Assembly (NCBI RefSeq): GCF_000789235.1
Contig: NZ_KN525716.1
Coordinates: 496,001-560,000 of the forward strand
DNA length: 64,000 nucleotides
From: Wocania ichthyoenteri Th78
GTDB taxonomy: Bacteria; Bacteroidota; Bacteroidia; Flavobacteriales; Flavobacteriaceae
Direction: 5' to 3'
Notes under the pieces: generated by a model
What the model saw: the letters and a program-made list of their open reading frames with translations, nothing else
What the model was told of the DNA's origin: nothing
Databases searched by the model: none
Translations under genes and position numbers: made by a program
Shown here: positions 56,175 to 64,000 of the stretch, piece by piece
Layout of the letters: every line of letters starts with the position of its first letter
Position numbering within the stretch: position 1 is the stretch's first letter

Positions 56175-57116
56175 CTAACATCGTTTTCGTAGTTTATTCA
56201 AAGATGCATTTAATTCGTAACCTAACAATAAAATATTTGAGTTTAACCACAAATAAAATAACAGAATTAATAATGCACCGATAGAACCGTAAAGTTTATT
56301 GTATTGGCTAAAGTTTTCAATGTAAAGACCAAACAAATAAGACGAAATAATAATAAGTATGGTTGTAAATAGTGCCCCTACCGAAAAAAACTTAGAATAC
56401 CTTCCTTCTTTTGTTCCAAAATAATACAAAGTCGCTGTGGCTATATAAACCATAATTACAAAAAACACATATTTTGCAATATCTAACCAAAATACGGTTT
56501 GAGATTCCACCTCATAACCTCTATTTTCTAGAGCATGCAGCAATTCTTGCACAACATAAATTTGAAAATATCCCAAAACCACAATGGTTACAATTAGCAA
56601 AAAAGCCAATATTAATGCTATGCTTAAAGCATACATGTATTGCTTAAACACATTGCGTGTTAACTGTTCATGGTATGAGTTTTCAAAACCAGAAAACACT
56701 GCATTTACACCATTTGCCATTAAAGCAATGGACAGCACAAAAACTGAAGATAGTAAACCTCCGCGTTGGGTTTTATCAATGTTTTCAAAGATATTTTGAA
56801 AGAAAAAATCGGAGGTATTTGGTGGTAAAAATGAGTTTAAGAAATTCCAGAATTCTATTTTAAAATCATCAATAGGCACATACGGAATAATAATTAAAAC
56901 AAACAATAAAAAAGGAAACAGTGCCATAAAAAAACTAAAAGCAATAGCACTAGCACGTGTTGTTAAAGCCCCTTTTACAATGCCAATTATATACATTTCC
57001 AAAAGATCATAAATAGAAAGCCCTTCAAATCCTGGTAATTTAATTTGCTTAAAAAAGCGAACCAATATATTAATTACAGGAATTTTATCTAATTTATCTT
57101 CAATGGATTCGCTCAC
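56175..57116 (-). CDS. YihY/virulence factor BrkB family membrane protein
   Basis: This 313-residue integral membrane protein belongs to the YihY/BrkB family, often mislabelled ribonuclease BN. Six hydrophobic segments can be picked out, starting with SAIAFSFFMALFPFLLFVLII at about 60-80 and ending with LYGSIGALLILLFYLWLNSNILLLG. The family motifs ASAIAFSFF and the final GYELNA are present. The function is unsettled; transport or a membrane-integrity role has been proposed. It precedes priA by 3 bp and follows nadC by 70 bp. Confidence 0.92.
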   Translation of the reverse strand: MSESIEDKLDKIPVINILVRFFKQIKLPGFEGLSIYDLLEMYIIGIVKGALTTRASAIAFSFFMALFPFLLFVLIIIPYVPIDDFKIEFWNFLNSFLPPNTSDFFFQNIFENIDKTQRGGLLSSVFVLSIALMANGVNAVFSGFENSYHEQLTRNVFKQYMYALSIALILAFLLIVTIVVLGYFQIYVVQELLHALENRGYEVESQTVFWLDIAKYVFFVIMVYIATATLYYFGTKEGRYSKFFSVGALFTTILIIISSYLFGLYIENFSQYNKLYGSIGALLILLFYLWLNSNILLLGYELNASLNKLRKRC

Positions 57117-57186
57117 GTAATTATTATTATTTAATCTTTTATTGTAAAGCCGTTACCAATTAAAGTATAAGTCTTTATAATGCTTA

Positions 57187-58047
57187 CTATTTTATAGCTT
57201 TTAAACTTAAATCCATATTATGCACAGAGTGTGTTAAAGCACCACATGAAATATAATTTACACCACATTCGGCATAATGCCTTACTGTAGCTTCATTTAT
57301 ATTTCCAGATGACTCTGTTAAGCATTTATTGCCAATTATTTTTACAGCTTTTCTGGTGTCTTCGTAATCAAAATTATCAAGTAGTATTCTATAAATACCA
57401 TCGTTTTTTAAAATTTCTTCAACTTCGGTTAAGTTTCTAGCTTCAACCATAATATCTAAATTTTTACCCGTTTCGGTAAGGTATTCTTTAGTCATTTCTA
57501 TAGCTTTTGTTATGCCTCCAGCAAAATCTATATGGTTATCTTTTAGCATAATCATATCATATAAAGCAAATCTATGATTTTCGCCACCTCCTAATTTTAC
57601 TGCCCATTTTTCTAGAACTCTAATTCCTGGAGTTGTTTTACGTGTATCTAAAATTTTAGTGTTTGTTCCTTCTAATAAATCAACAAATGTTTTTGTTTTT
57701 GTTGCAATAGCACTCATACGTTGCATAGCGTTTAAAACGGTACGCTCTGCTTTTAAAATGGATTGCGAAGCCCCTTCTACAAACATTACAATATCTCCAT
57801 AAGTTACTTCTGATCCGTCTTCAATACGTACATCTAACTTTAAATTCTTGTCGACGTAAGCAAATACTTTCTTCGCAAAATTAACACCGCCAATTATGCC
57901 TTTATCTTTTACTAAAAGTTTAGCCTTTCCTCTTGCATTATCGGGAATACATGCTAACGAGCTATGATCTCCATCACCTACATCTTCTCTTATGGCATTA
58001 GAAATTATATATTTTAATTCAGTATCAAATTGTTCTTGTGTAATCAT
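57187..58047 (-). CDS. nadC: nicotinate-nucleotide pyrophosphorylase (quinolinate phosphoribosyltransferase)
   Basis: This 286-residue NadC converts quinolinate and PRPP to nicotinate mononucleotide in NAD synthesis. Key motifs are EDVGDGDHSS at about 20-29, LNAMQRMSAIAT, ILDTRKTTPGIRVLEKWAVKLGGG, HRFALYDMIMLKDNH (substrate-binding Lys and Asp) and VEARNL. Length is normal for the family. It is divergent from rlmH across 125 bp. The neighbours are unrelated to NAD synthesis, so the gene appears to be an isolated housekeeping gene here. Confidence 0.97.
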   Translation of the reverse strand: MITQEQFDTELKYIISNAIREDVGDGDHSSLACIPDNARGKAKLLVKDKGIIGGVNFAKKVFAYVDKNLKLDVRIEDGSEVTYGDIVMFVEGASQSILKAERTVLNAMQRMSAIATKTKTFVDLLEGTNTKILDTRKTTPGIRVLEKWAVKLGGGENHRFALYDMIMLKDNHIDFAGGITKAIEMTKEYLTETGKNLDIMVEARNLTEVEEILKNDGIYRILLDNFDYEDTRKAVKIIGNKCLTESSGNINEATVRHYAECGVNYISCGALTHSVHNMDLSLKAIK

Positions 58048-58172
58048 GTTTTAGAATAGTTTGTGCTAAAATAAGAAATTGATTTGCTAAATTAAATTTT
58101 ACATTTACCAAATTTTTAAATTTTTCATGTTTAAATACATAATTCGTTAATAGTAAATATTAATTTTGCTAC

Positions 58173-58646
58173 ATGACTATAAAACTAATAGCAATAGGCA
58201 AAACAGATAACAAAGAGCTTCAATCGTTAATTAATGGTTATACAAAACGCTTAAGTTTTTACATTAATTTTTCTTTAGACATAATTCCTGACATTAAAAA
58301 CCCAAAAAATCTTAGCGAAACCCAACAAAAACAAAAAGAAGGCGCCCTTATTTTAGGAAAATTAAAAACTACTGATGTTTTAGTTTTGTTAGATGAAAAT
58401 GGTAAACAATATAATTCTGTTAGCTTTTCAAATTATTTACAGAAACATATGAATTCTGGTATAAAACAACTTGTTTTTGTTATTGGTGGACCTTACGGAT
58501 TTTCTGAAGATGTGTATAAAAAAGCTAATGGGAAAGTATCATTATCTAAAATGACATTTTCCCATCAAATGGTTCGCTTATTTGTTATTGAGCAACTTTA
58601 TAGAAGCTTTACTATCTTGAGGAATGAACCTTATCATCATAAATAA
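58173..58646 (+). CDS. rlmH: 23S rRNA pseudouridine1915 N3-methyltransferase
   Basis: This 157-residue RlmH is an SPOUT-class methyltransferase that modifies pseudouridine 1915 in helix 69 of 23S rRNA. The family signatures LVFVIGGPYGFSEDV (knot and SAM-binding loop), LSKMTFSHQMVRLFVIEQLYR and the C-terminal ILRNEPYHHK are all present. Length matches the E. coli protein. It is a stand-alone gene facing nadC in divergent orientation and convergent with the hibernation factor gene. Confidence 0.97.
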   Translation: MTIKLIAIGKTDNKELQSLINGYTKRLSFYINFSLDIIPDIKNPKNLSETQQKQKEGALILGKLKTTDVLVLLDENGKQYNSVSFSNYLQKHMNSGIKQLVFVIGGPYGFSEDVYKKANGKVSLSKMTFSHQMVRLFVIEQLYRSFTILRNEPYHHK

Positions 58647-58765
58647 AAGAGTATTCAATAACAGTTTTACTCAATCGTAAAAAAAAAAGTCGTAGTTGCT
58701 ATTTCCAGTGCTTATTCAATTGCAATAAATCTGCTTTTTTCTTCACCTTCTTCTGTCAAAATTAA

Positions 58766-59065
58766 TTAATGTGTTTTATAAACTTCTTTACGTTTTTTAA
58801 GTTGACGTTCTAAATCGCTTATGGTTTCTCTAACTGACACTTCAAAATTATGCTCGTTTGAGGTTGCAAAAATTCTTGGTCCTGGCAAACTTAATTCAAT
58901 GTTACAGATTTTGCCTAAATCATGTTGCTTTTCATCTTGCTTAAAATAAACCATCGCGCTTATTAAAAAATCGTATCTGTTAAATAGTTTTTGTAATTTT
59001 TCTTCTGTAAAAGCCGATAGTGTTTCGCTTACATCTACACCTACATACTGTATGTTAACTGTCAT
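58766..59065 (-). CDS. ribosome hibernation-promoting factor (HPF/RaiA-like)
   Basis: This 99-residue short-form HPF/RaiA protein binds the 30S decoding region in stationary phase and blocks translation. The beta-alpha-beta fold reads VNIQYVGVDVSETLSAFTEEKLQKL at the start, CNIELSLPGPRIFATSN in the middle, and a Lys-rich helix ERQLKKRKEVYKTH at the end. The long C-terminal dimerisation domain of long HPF is absent. In the same frame after the stop, 17 further codons are open and end LTEEGEEKSRFIAIE. The gene lies 93 bp after the acyl-CoA ligase. Confidence 0.92.
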   Translation of the reverse strand: MTVNIQYVGVDVSETLSAFTEEKLQKLFNRYDFLISAMVYFKQDEKQHDLGKICNIELSLPGPRIFATSNEHNFEVSVRETISDLERQLKKRKEVYKTH

Positions 59066-59108
59066 AAATAATTTATTTTTATTTGTACACTCAAATTTAA
59101 AAAAGTTT

Positions 59109-59124
59109 CATCTTTTCAAAGATG
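59109..59124 (-). terminator. possible terminator of the acyl-CoA ligase gene
   Basis: CATCTTT and AAAGATG can pair around a very short loop. On the minus strand the stem is followed by AAACTTTTTT. The stem is short and AT-rich, so this is only a weak candidate. Confidence 0.35.
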
Positions 59125-59158
59125 ATTTTTATCATAATAAAATCATAAATATATAGTT

Positions 59159-60802
59159 TTATTCAAAAATTACTTTGTCATTCGTTTCAAACCACGATGT
59201 ATAAAACTGCTGATGTATTTTTTCAATACTATTACGTTTTACTTTCAATGAAGGTGTAATCAAGCTGTTATCAACCGTCCAGTCTTCTTTCATTATTACA
59301 ATTTTCTCAACTTTTTCGTGTTTTTCTAGACTTGGATTTATAGATTTTACCGTTTCAATTAGTGAATTAGATAAGGCTTCTTTAGATTTTGCTCTACCAA
59401 GTTCAGATAAAGTGATTAAAGCAATAGGTTGAGGAATTCCGGTTCCAACCACACATATTTGCTCAATGTCTGTGTTTTTAGACAGTAGCATCTCAATTTT
59501 AGAAGGCGAAATATATTTGCCTTTATCGGTTTTAAATTCATCTTTAGCACGACCTGTAATGGTTAAATAGCCATCGTGATCGTACTCCCCTTTATCACCT
59601 GTTTTAAAAAATCCAGTATCATCAAAAACACTTGCTGTGATTTCTGGTGCTTTGTAATAGCCTTTCATTAAACAGTTGTTTTTTATTAAAATCTCGCCCT
59701 CTGATGAAAACTTAACCTGTACAGTATCTAAAGCTTTTCCAACGGTACCTATCTTATTTTCATTTGGTCTTGTGGCGTGCGATATAATACAGTCTTCAGT
59801 CATTCCATAAACTTGAAAAATAGTAACATCAATTTTTTTAAACCATTTTATTAGACTAATAGATAAAGGTGCAGCACCAGAAACAATAAAAGAAGCATCT
59901 TTTAAACCTAGTTTTTCTTTCAGTTTAGATTTCACTAAACTATTTAGCAAAGGTATTTTCAATAAAAAACTTAATCTTTTTTGTGGAATGCTTTCTAATA
60001 TTTTTTCTTGAAACTTAGCCCAAATTCTTGGTACTGCCATAAACAAGTGTGGTTGGCATTTTTCAAGATCTGATGCAAACGTTTCTAAAGATTCTGCAAA
60101 CGAAAATTCTGCACCAATAACAATGCCGTGAGTTCCAATACCAATGCGTTCGGCAACATGTGCTAAAGGTAAATAAGAAAACAATCGTGGTAATGGAGGC
60201 AACTTAATTACAGACTTAATGACACGCATACTTTCCATAATATTACCAACACTGTGCATTACGCCTTTTGGTGTTCCGGTAGTTCCAGATGTATAAATAA
60301 TGGTGTGCAATTGATTGACATCAATATTAGATAATGTTTCTAATGGTTTTTGATGTTGAATAATATCTTCCCATAAGTCGCCTTCGTTTTCTCCAAAGAC
60401 TCCAACACTAATTTTATGAATATTGGGAATTCCAGATTTTTGAGATTCAAAATCGTCTAACTTTCCAATAATGATAGCCTTAGATTTACTATGTTCTATA
60501 ATCTGATGAATCGATGAGGCATTTAAAGTGGGATAAATAGGAATTGACACATAACCAGCCATCATAATAGCCAAATCTGAAAGCAACCAATGGGCACAAT
60601 TTTTAGACAATAAAGCAATATGGCTATGCTCTGGTAAATTGTACGATTTTAGTTTTGAAGCTATTTTACAAACTTCATCTTTTGCTTCCTTAAACGTATA
60701 AGTAATTACCTTTCCGTTAATAGGTTGCTTTAAAAAAGTACGGTTTGGTGTTTTATTTTCCCAATGCATAAAGGCTTCGAGAGGAGAGTTGAATGCAGTC
60801 AT
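59159..60802 (-). CDS. AMP-dependent long-chain acyl-CoA ligase-like enzyme
   Basis: This 547-residue member of the adenylate-forming superfamily is closest to long-chain acyl-CoA synthetases. The AMP-binding loop IIYTSGTTGTPKGVMHS is at about 168-184. FQVYGMTEDCIIS carries the conserved Thr-Glu, and TGDKGEYDHDGYLTITGRAKDEFKTDKGKYISP gives the hinge and C-terminal Lys region. The N-terminus lacks a signal. At 547 residues it is slightly shorter than typical FadD15-like proteins (about 590). It activates a fatty acid with ATP and CoA; chain length cannot be judged. It is divergent from the ITPase gene across 87 bp. Confidence 0.92.
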   Translation of the reverse strand: MTAFNSPLEAFMHWENKTPNRTFLKQPINGKVITYTFKEAKDEVCKIASKLKSYNLPEHSHIALLSKNCAHWLLSDLAIMMAGYVSIPIYPTLNASSIHQIIEHSKSKAIIIGKLDDFESQKSGIPNIHKISVGVFGENEGDLWEDIIQHQKPLETLSNIDVNQLHTIIYTSGTTGTPKGVMHSVGNIMESMRVIKSVIKLPPLPRLFSYLPLAHVAERIGIGTHGIVIGAEFSFAESLETFASDLEKCQPHLFMAVPRIWAKFQEKILESIPQKRLSFLLKIPLLNSLVKSKLKEKLGLKDASFIVSGAAPLSISLIKWFKKIDVTIFQVYGMTEDCIISHATRPNENKIGTVGKALDTVQVKFSSEGEILIKNNCLMKGYYKAPEITASVFDDTGFFKTGDKGEYDHDGYLTITGRAKDEFKTDKGKYISPSKIEMLLSKNTDIEQICVVGTGIPQPIALITLSELGRAKSKEALSNSLIETVKSINPSLEKHEKVEKIVIMKEDWTVDNSLITPSLKVKRNSIEKIHQQFYTSWFETNDKVIFE

Positions 60803-60889
60803 ATTGGTTTCGGTTAGATTTTAAAGATATGAAAAAGCTTTAAACCTAAATTAGTTTACTTTTGATTATTCATTTTTATATCAACATTT

Positions 60890-61462
60890 ATGCAACTCGT
60901 TTTCGCTACCAACAACTCAAATAAATTAAAAGAAGTACAAGCTTTAATACCAGCACACATTAAACTTTTAAGCTTAAAAGATATTGATTGTTTTGAAGAT
61001 ATTCCTGAAACCCAAAACACGATTGAAGGTAACGCCATCCAAAAAGCAGAATATGTAAAACAACATTATGGCTACGATTGTTTTGCTGACGATACAGGCT
61101 TAGAAGTTGACATATTAAATGGTGAACCTGGAGTGTTTTCGGCACGTTATGCTGGAGAACAACGAAATGCTGACGACAATATGAATAAGTTGCTTACTAA
61201 ATTAAACCATAAAAATAATCGAAACGCACAATTTAAAACAGTAATTGCTTTACAATTAAACAACAAACAGTATACATTTACAGGTATTTGTAAAGGAGAA
61301 ATAACAACTACTAAACATGGTGAAAAGGGCTTTGGTTACGACCCTATTTTTAAACCTAAAGACTACGATGTTACGTTTTCAGAAATGGATTTAAGTCTAA
61401 AAAACAGTATCGGACATCGTGGAAAAGCCATTTTTAAATTAATACAGTTTTTAAATTCTTAA
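60890..61462 (+). CDS. rdgB: dITP/XTP pyrophosphatase
   Basis: This 190-residue RdgB/HAM1-family enzyme hydrolyses non-canonical purine NTPs (ITP, dITP, XTP) to monophosphates and protects DNA from deaminated bases. Motifs are LVFATNNSNKLKEVQAL at the start, FADDTGLEVDILNGEPGVFSARYAGE with catalytic Asp and Lys/Glu residues, EKGFGYDPIFKP and NSIGHRGKA near the end. Length is normal. It is followed 63 bp later by the ppGpp enzyme gene in the same direction, so the two may share a transcript. Confidence 0.97.
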   Translation: MQLVFATNNSNKLKEVQALIPAHIKLLSLKDIDCFEDIPETQNTIEGNAIQKAEYVKQHYGYDCFADDTGLEVDILNGEPGVFSARYAGEQRNADDNMNKLLTKLNHKNNRNAQFKTVIALQLNNKQYTFTGICKGEITTTKHGEKGFGYDPIFKPKDYDVTFSEMDLSLKNSIGHRGKAIFKLIQFLNS

Positions 61463-61525
61463 AAATAGTTACAAAAAACCATATTTCGTGTTGGCTGTTA
61501 ATTTTCTTTATGCTACTTTTAATTT

Positions 61526-63739
61526 ATGACAGAGGAAGCCTTAGAAAAAGAAAATATTGCCATTACCAAAGCCTACAAAGAACTACTAAAAGTAAGCTAC
61601 CGAACACTTAGTAAAGAAGACAAAAAGCTTATCCGTAGTGCTTTTGATGTTGCTATTGATGCACATAGCGACCAACGCAGAAAATCTGGTGAAGCTTATA
61701 TTTTTCATCCAATTGCTGTAGCAAAAATAGTTGCTCAAGAAATTGGTTTAGATGCAACCTCAATTGCTGCTGCATTACTACACGATGTGGTTGAAGATAG
61801 CGAAGATTATTCTATATCAGATATTGAAGGTTTATTTGGAGAAACTGTTGCTAAAATTGTAAATGGACTCACAAAAATATCATCACTTAAAAAAGATATG
61901 GATGTGTCGTTGCAAGCAGAGAATTTTCGTAAAATGCTGCTTACATTAAATGATGATGTGCGTGTAATCATTATAAAAATTGCCGATAGACTTCATAATA
62001 TGCAAACGATGGATTCTATGCGTACAGACAAGCAAGTAAAAATAGCATCCGAAACCTTATATATTTACGCACCTTTAGCCCACCGAATTGGGTTGTATAA
62101 TATTAAAACTGAGCTTGAAGATTTGGGTTTAAAATATACCGAACCTGAAGTTTACAACGATATTTTAAATAAAATAAAAGAAAGTAAAGAAGAGCAAGAC
62201 AAATACATTGCAGCATTTAGTGAGGTTATAAAAAATTCTTTAGATAAAGAATTAATGGATTACACTATAAAAGGGCGACCTAAATCCATCTTCTCTATAC
62301 GTAGAAAGATGCTAAATCAGGGGGTTTCGTTCGATGAAGTCTACGATAAGTTTGCCGTTAGAATTATATACAAAAGTGATGAAGTCAATGAAAAATTTCT
62401 AGCTTGGAAAATATACTCTATTGTAACCGATAATTTTAGACCAAACCCTATTCGTCTTCGCGATTGGATTTCTTCGCCAAAAGGAACAGGTTACGAGGCG
62501 TTGCATATTACCGTAATGGGTCCAAAAGGACGTTGGGTAGAAGTGCAAATACGTAGTGAACGTATGAATGAAATTGCAGAAAAAGGTTATGCGGCGCATT
62601 ATAAATACAAGCAAAATAGTGAAAAAGAAGATAGTTTAGAAACTTGGATTAACAAACTTCAAGAGGCTTTAGAAAATCCAGATACTAATGCTGTAGATTT
62701 TGTTGAACAATTCAAATTAAACTTATATTCAAAAGAAATATTTGTATTTACTCCAAATGGAGAGTTAAAATCTTTACCCAAAGGCGCAACCTCTTTAGAT
62801 TTTGCTTTCAGCATACATACCGAAGTTGGTATGAAAACACGAGGTGCAAAAGTAAACGGAAAGTTAGTGCCTTTAAGTCACGAATTACAAAGTGGCGACC
62901 AAGTAGACATTTTAACATCAGAATCGGCTAAACCTAATGCAAACTGGCTAGATTACGCCACTACAGCAAGAGCTAGAAGCAAAATAAAATCTGCTTTAAA
63001 AGAAGATAAAAAACAAATTGGAGAAGAAGGCAAAGAAATTCTTAGACGAAAACTAAAACAGTTAAAAATAACGCTTAATGAAGCATCTGTAAACGAATTA
63101 GTAAATTATTTTAGGTTAAAAACAAGTCTCGATTTATTTTACAGAGTGGGTATTGGTACTATAGATAATTCGATGCTTAAAGATTATGCTTCCTCCAGAA
63201 GTAATGCTTTAATGAGTTTTATAAAAAATAAAATATCTAGAAAGCAAACCATAAAAAAAGAAGATTTAGAGAAAGATGAAGTCACCGCAAAATATGACTC
63301 ATTAGTTTTTGGTAAGGAGGAAGAAAAACTAGATTATAAATTATCAAACTGCTGCAACCCAATTCCTGGCGATAATGTATTCGGATTTTTAACAGTGAAT
63401 GAAGGTATTAAGGTGCACAAAAAAAACTGTCCAAATGCAGTAAGCTTACAATCTAACTATGCATACCGAATTATGCCTGCAAAATGGGTAGACTCTTCGC
63501 AACAGGAGTTTTTGGTTAAAATTGTGCTAACAGGAATAGACCACATAGGTTTAGTAAACGAAATTACCAGCATTGTATCAGAAAACATGCATGTAAATAT
63601 GAAAAGTATTAGTTTTGAAAGTGATGACGGATTGTTTTCTGGCAAAATTAATGTGGTTGTAAAAAACAATACTATTATAAAAAAGTTATTAGAAAAACTT
63701 AAAAAAATTAATGGTATAGATAAGGTTACTAGAGTATAA
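61526..63739 (+). CDS. RelA/SpoT-type bifunctional (p)ppGpp synthetase/hydrolase
   Basis: This 737-residue Rsh enzyme controls the stringent response. The HD hydrolase domain (about 50-150) keeps HDVVEDSED and DRLHNMQT, so hydrolase activity is expected. The synthetase domain (about 235-350) has FDEVYDKFAVRIIY, KGTGYEALH and EVQIRSERMNEIAEKGYAAH. A TGS domain follows (about 405-465, VFTPNGELKSLPKGAT), then a zinc-finger-like CCNPIPGD and a C-terminal ACT domain (about 660-735). Both catalytic halves look intact, as usual for the single Rsh of Bacteroidota. It is followed by a probable fur gene. Confidence 0.96.
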   Translation: MTEEALEKENIAITKAYKELLKVSYRTLSKEDKKLIRSAFDVAIDAHSDQRRKSGEAYIFHPIAVAKIVAQEIGLDATSIAAALLHDVVEDSEDYSISDIEGLFGETVAKIVNGLTKISSLKKDMDVSLQAENFRKMLLTLNDDVRVIIIKIADRLHNMQTMDSMRTDKQVKIASETLYIYAPLAHRIGLYNIKTELEDLGLKYTEPEVYNDILNKIKESKEEQDKYIAAFSEVIKNSLDKELMDYTIKGRPKSIFSIRRKMLNQGVSFDEVYDKFAVRIIYKSDEVNEKFLAWKIYSIVTDNFRPNPIRLRDWISSPKGTGYEALHITVMGPKGRWVEVQIRSERMNEIAEKGYAAHYKYKQNSEKEDSLETWINKLQEALENPDTNAVDFVEQFKLNLYSKEIFVFTPNGELKSLPKGATSLDFAFSIHTEVGMKTRGAKVNGKLVPLSHELQSGDQVDILTSESAKPNANWLDYATTARARSKIKSALKEDKKQIGEEGKEILRRKLKQLKITLNEASVNELVNYFRLKTSLDLFYRVGIGTIDNSMLKDYASSRSNALMSFIKNKISRKQTIKKEDLEKDEVTAKYDSLVFGKEEEKLDYKLSNCCNPIPGDNVFGFLTVNEGIKVHKKNCPNAVSLQSNYAYRIMPAKWVDSSQQEFLVKIVLTGIDHIGLVNEITSIVSENMHVNMKSISFESDDGLFSGKINVVVKNNTIIKKLLEKLKKINGIDKVTRV

Positions 63740-63928
63740 GAGATTGTTTTAAAAACACATTAATTGTTTTTTATGTTTCTTTCACGCACTATTTCGTTAA
63801 AATTTTTAACCATATATTACGATATGCTTAAAAATTTTGCCTCATATTGCTTCAAAAATAATCTATGAAAATTCCAATCATATATTTCTAAACAGTCTCT
63901 AAAAAAAGTGTAAATTTGCGATGAAATT

Positions 63929-64000
63929 ATGAATGCAAAAGCAGATACAAAAAATCAAGATATAGTTAAAAGCGTATTTACTGGCTTTTTAGAAAACAAC
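63929..64000 (+). CDS. probable Fur family regulator, first 24 codons (partial)
   Basis: Starting at the ATG at 63929 the frame reads MNAKADTKNQDIVKSVFTGF and is open to the window end. The alternative ATG at 63921 meets TGA after two codons. The N-terminus and the position right after the rsh gene fit a ferric uptake regulator family protein, which often follows this gene in Flavobacteriaceae. Only 24 residues are visible, so the identity rests mostly on context. Confidence 0.5.
   Translation, partial: MNAKADTKNQDIVKSVFTGFLENN

Overview
The window is AT-rich chromosomal DNA from a member of the Bacteroidota, most likely a Flavobacteriaceae species and possibly marine. The evidence is the secreted proteins with type IX secretion (T9SS) C-terminal sorting domains, promoters of the TTTG / TAnnTTTG type, lipoprotein-rich glycan-degradation genes, and Flavobacterium-like housekeeping proteins (HisS, DUF6495, ribosomal proteins, Rsh followed by a Fur-like start).

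Region 1 (1-34602, all minus strand, so it reads from right to left) is a large glycan-degradation locus of 21 genes. In order of transcription these are: GH20, sulfatase, GH123, an endonuclease/exonuclease/phosphatase-fold enzyme, GH92, a sodium:solute symporter, GH130, a CBM9-like protein, a GH10-like TIM barrel, GH92, GH20, a five-gene cassette, GH29, GH92, GH29, GH92 and a DUF4838 lipoprotein cut by the window edge. Four alpha-mannosidases, two beta-hexosaminidases, two alpha-fucosidases and a mannosyl phosphorylase together fit stepwise removal of sugars from N-glycans. The final Man-beta-1,4-GlcNAc would be imported by the symporter and phosphorolysed in the cytoplasm by GH130. GH123 and the sulfatase suggest that GalNAc-containing or sulfated glycans are also attacked. 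No SusC/SusD pair, endoglycosidase or regulator is present inside the window.

The five-gene cassette (8359-16158) is the least expected part: a PSD1-type cytochrome (DUF1549/DUF1553), a DUF1501 protein, a twin-arginine NHL beta-propeller, a small lipoprotein, and a membrane c-type cytochrome carrying leucine-rich repeats. It is embedded in the glycan operon with 4-9 bp gaps and with overlapping start and stop codons. Two of its proteins carry the same C-terminal carbohydrate-binding-like module as the neighbouring GH20. It is the best candidate here for an undescribed system, probably an extracytoplasmic redox step tied to glycan use.

Region 2 (35192-49056, plus strand) encodes three very large secreted proteins with T9SS sorting domains. 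The first is an M14 carboxypeptidase containing eight nearly identical 150-bp repeats that encode MopE-like, Asp-rich units. The other two are LamG-domain proteins with homologous C-terminal halves. They share similar upstream promoter and leader sequences.

Region 3 (49161-64000) is housekeeping: hisS (with a roughly 110-residue in-frame insertion), a DUF6495 protein, the rpsF-rpsR-rplI operon, a LytTR response regulator, priA, a YihY-family membrane protein, nadC, rlmH, a ribosome hibernation factor, an acyl-CoA ligase, an ITP/XTP pyrophosphatase, a RelA/SpoT-type ppGpp enzyme and the first 24 codons of a probable Fur regulator. Flavobacterial REP-like hairpin repeats cluster around hisS. 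I saw no tRNA or rRNA gene, insertion sequence or CRISPR array.
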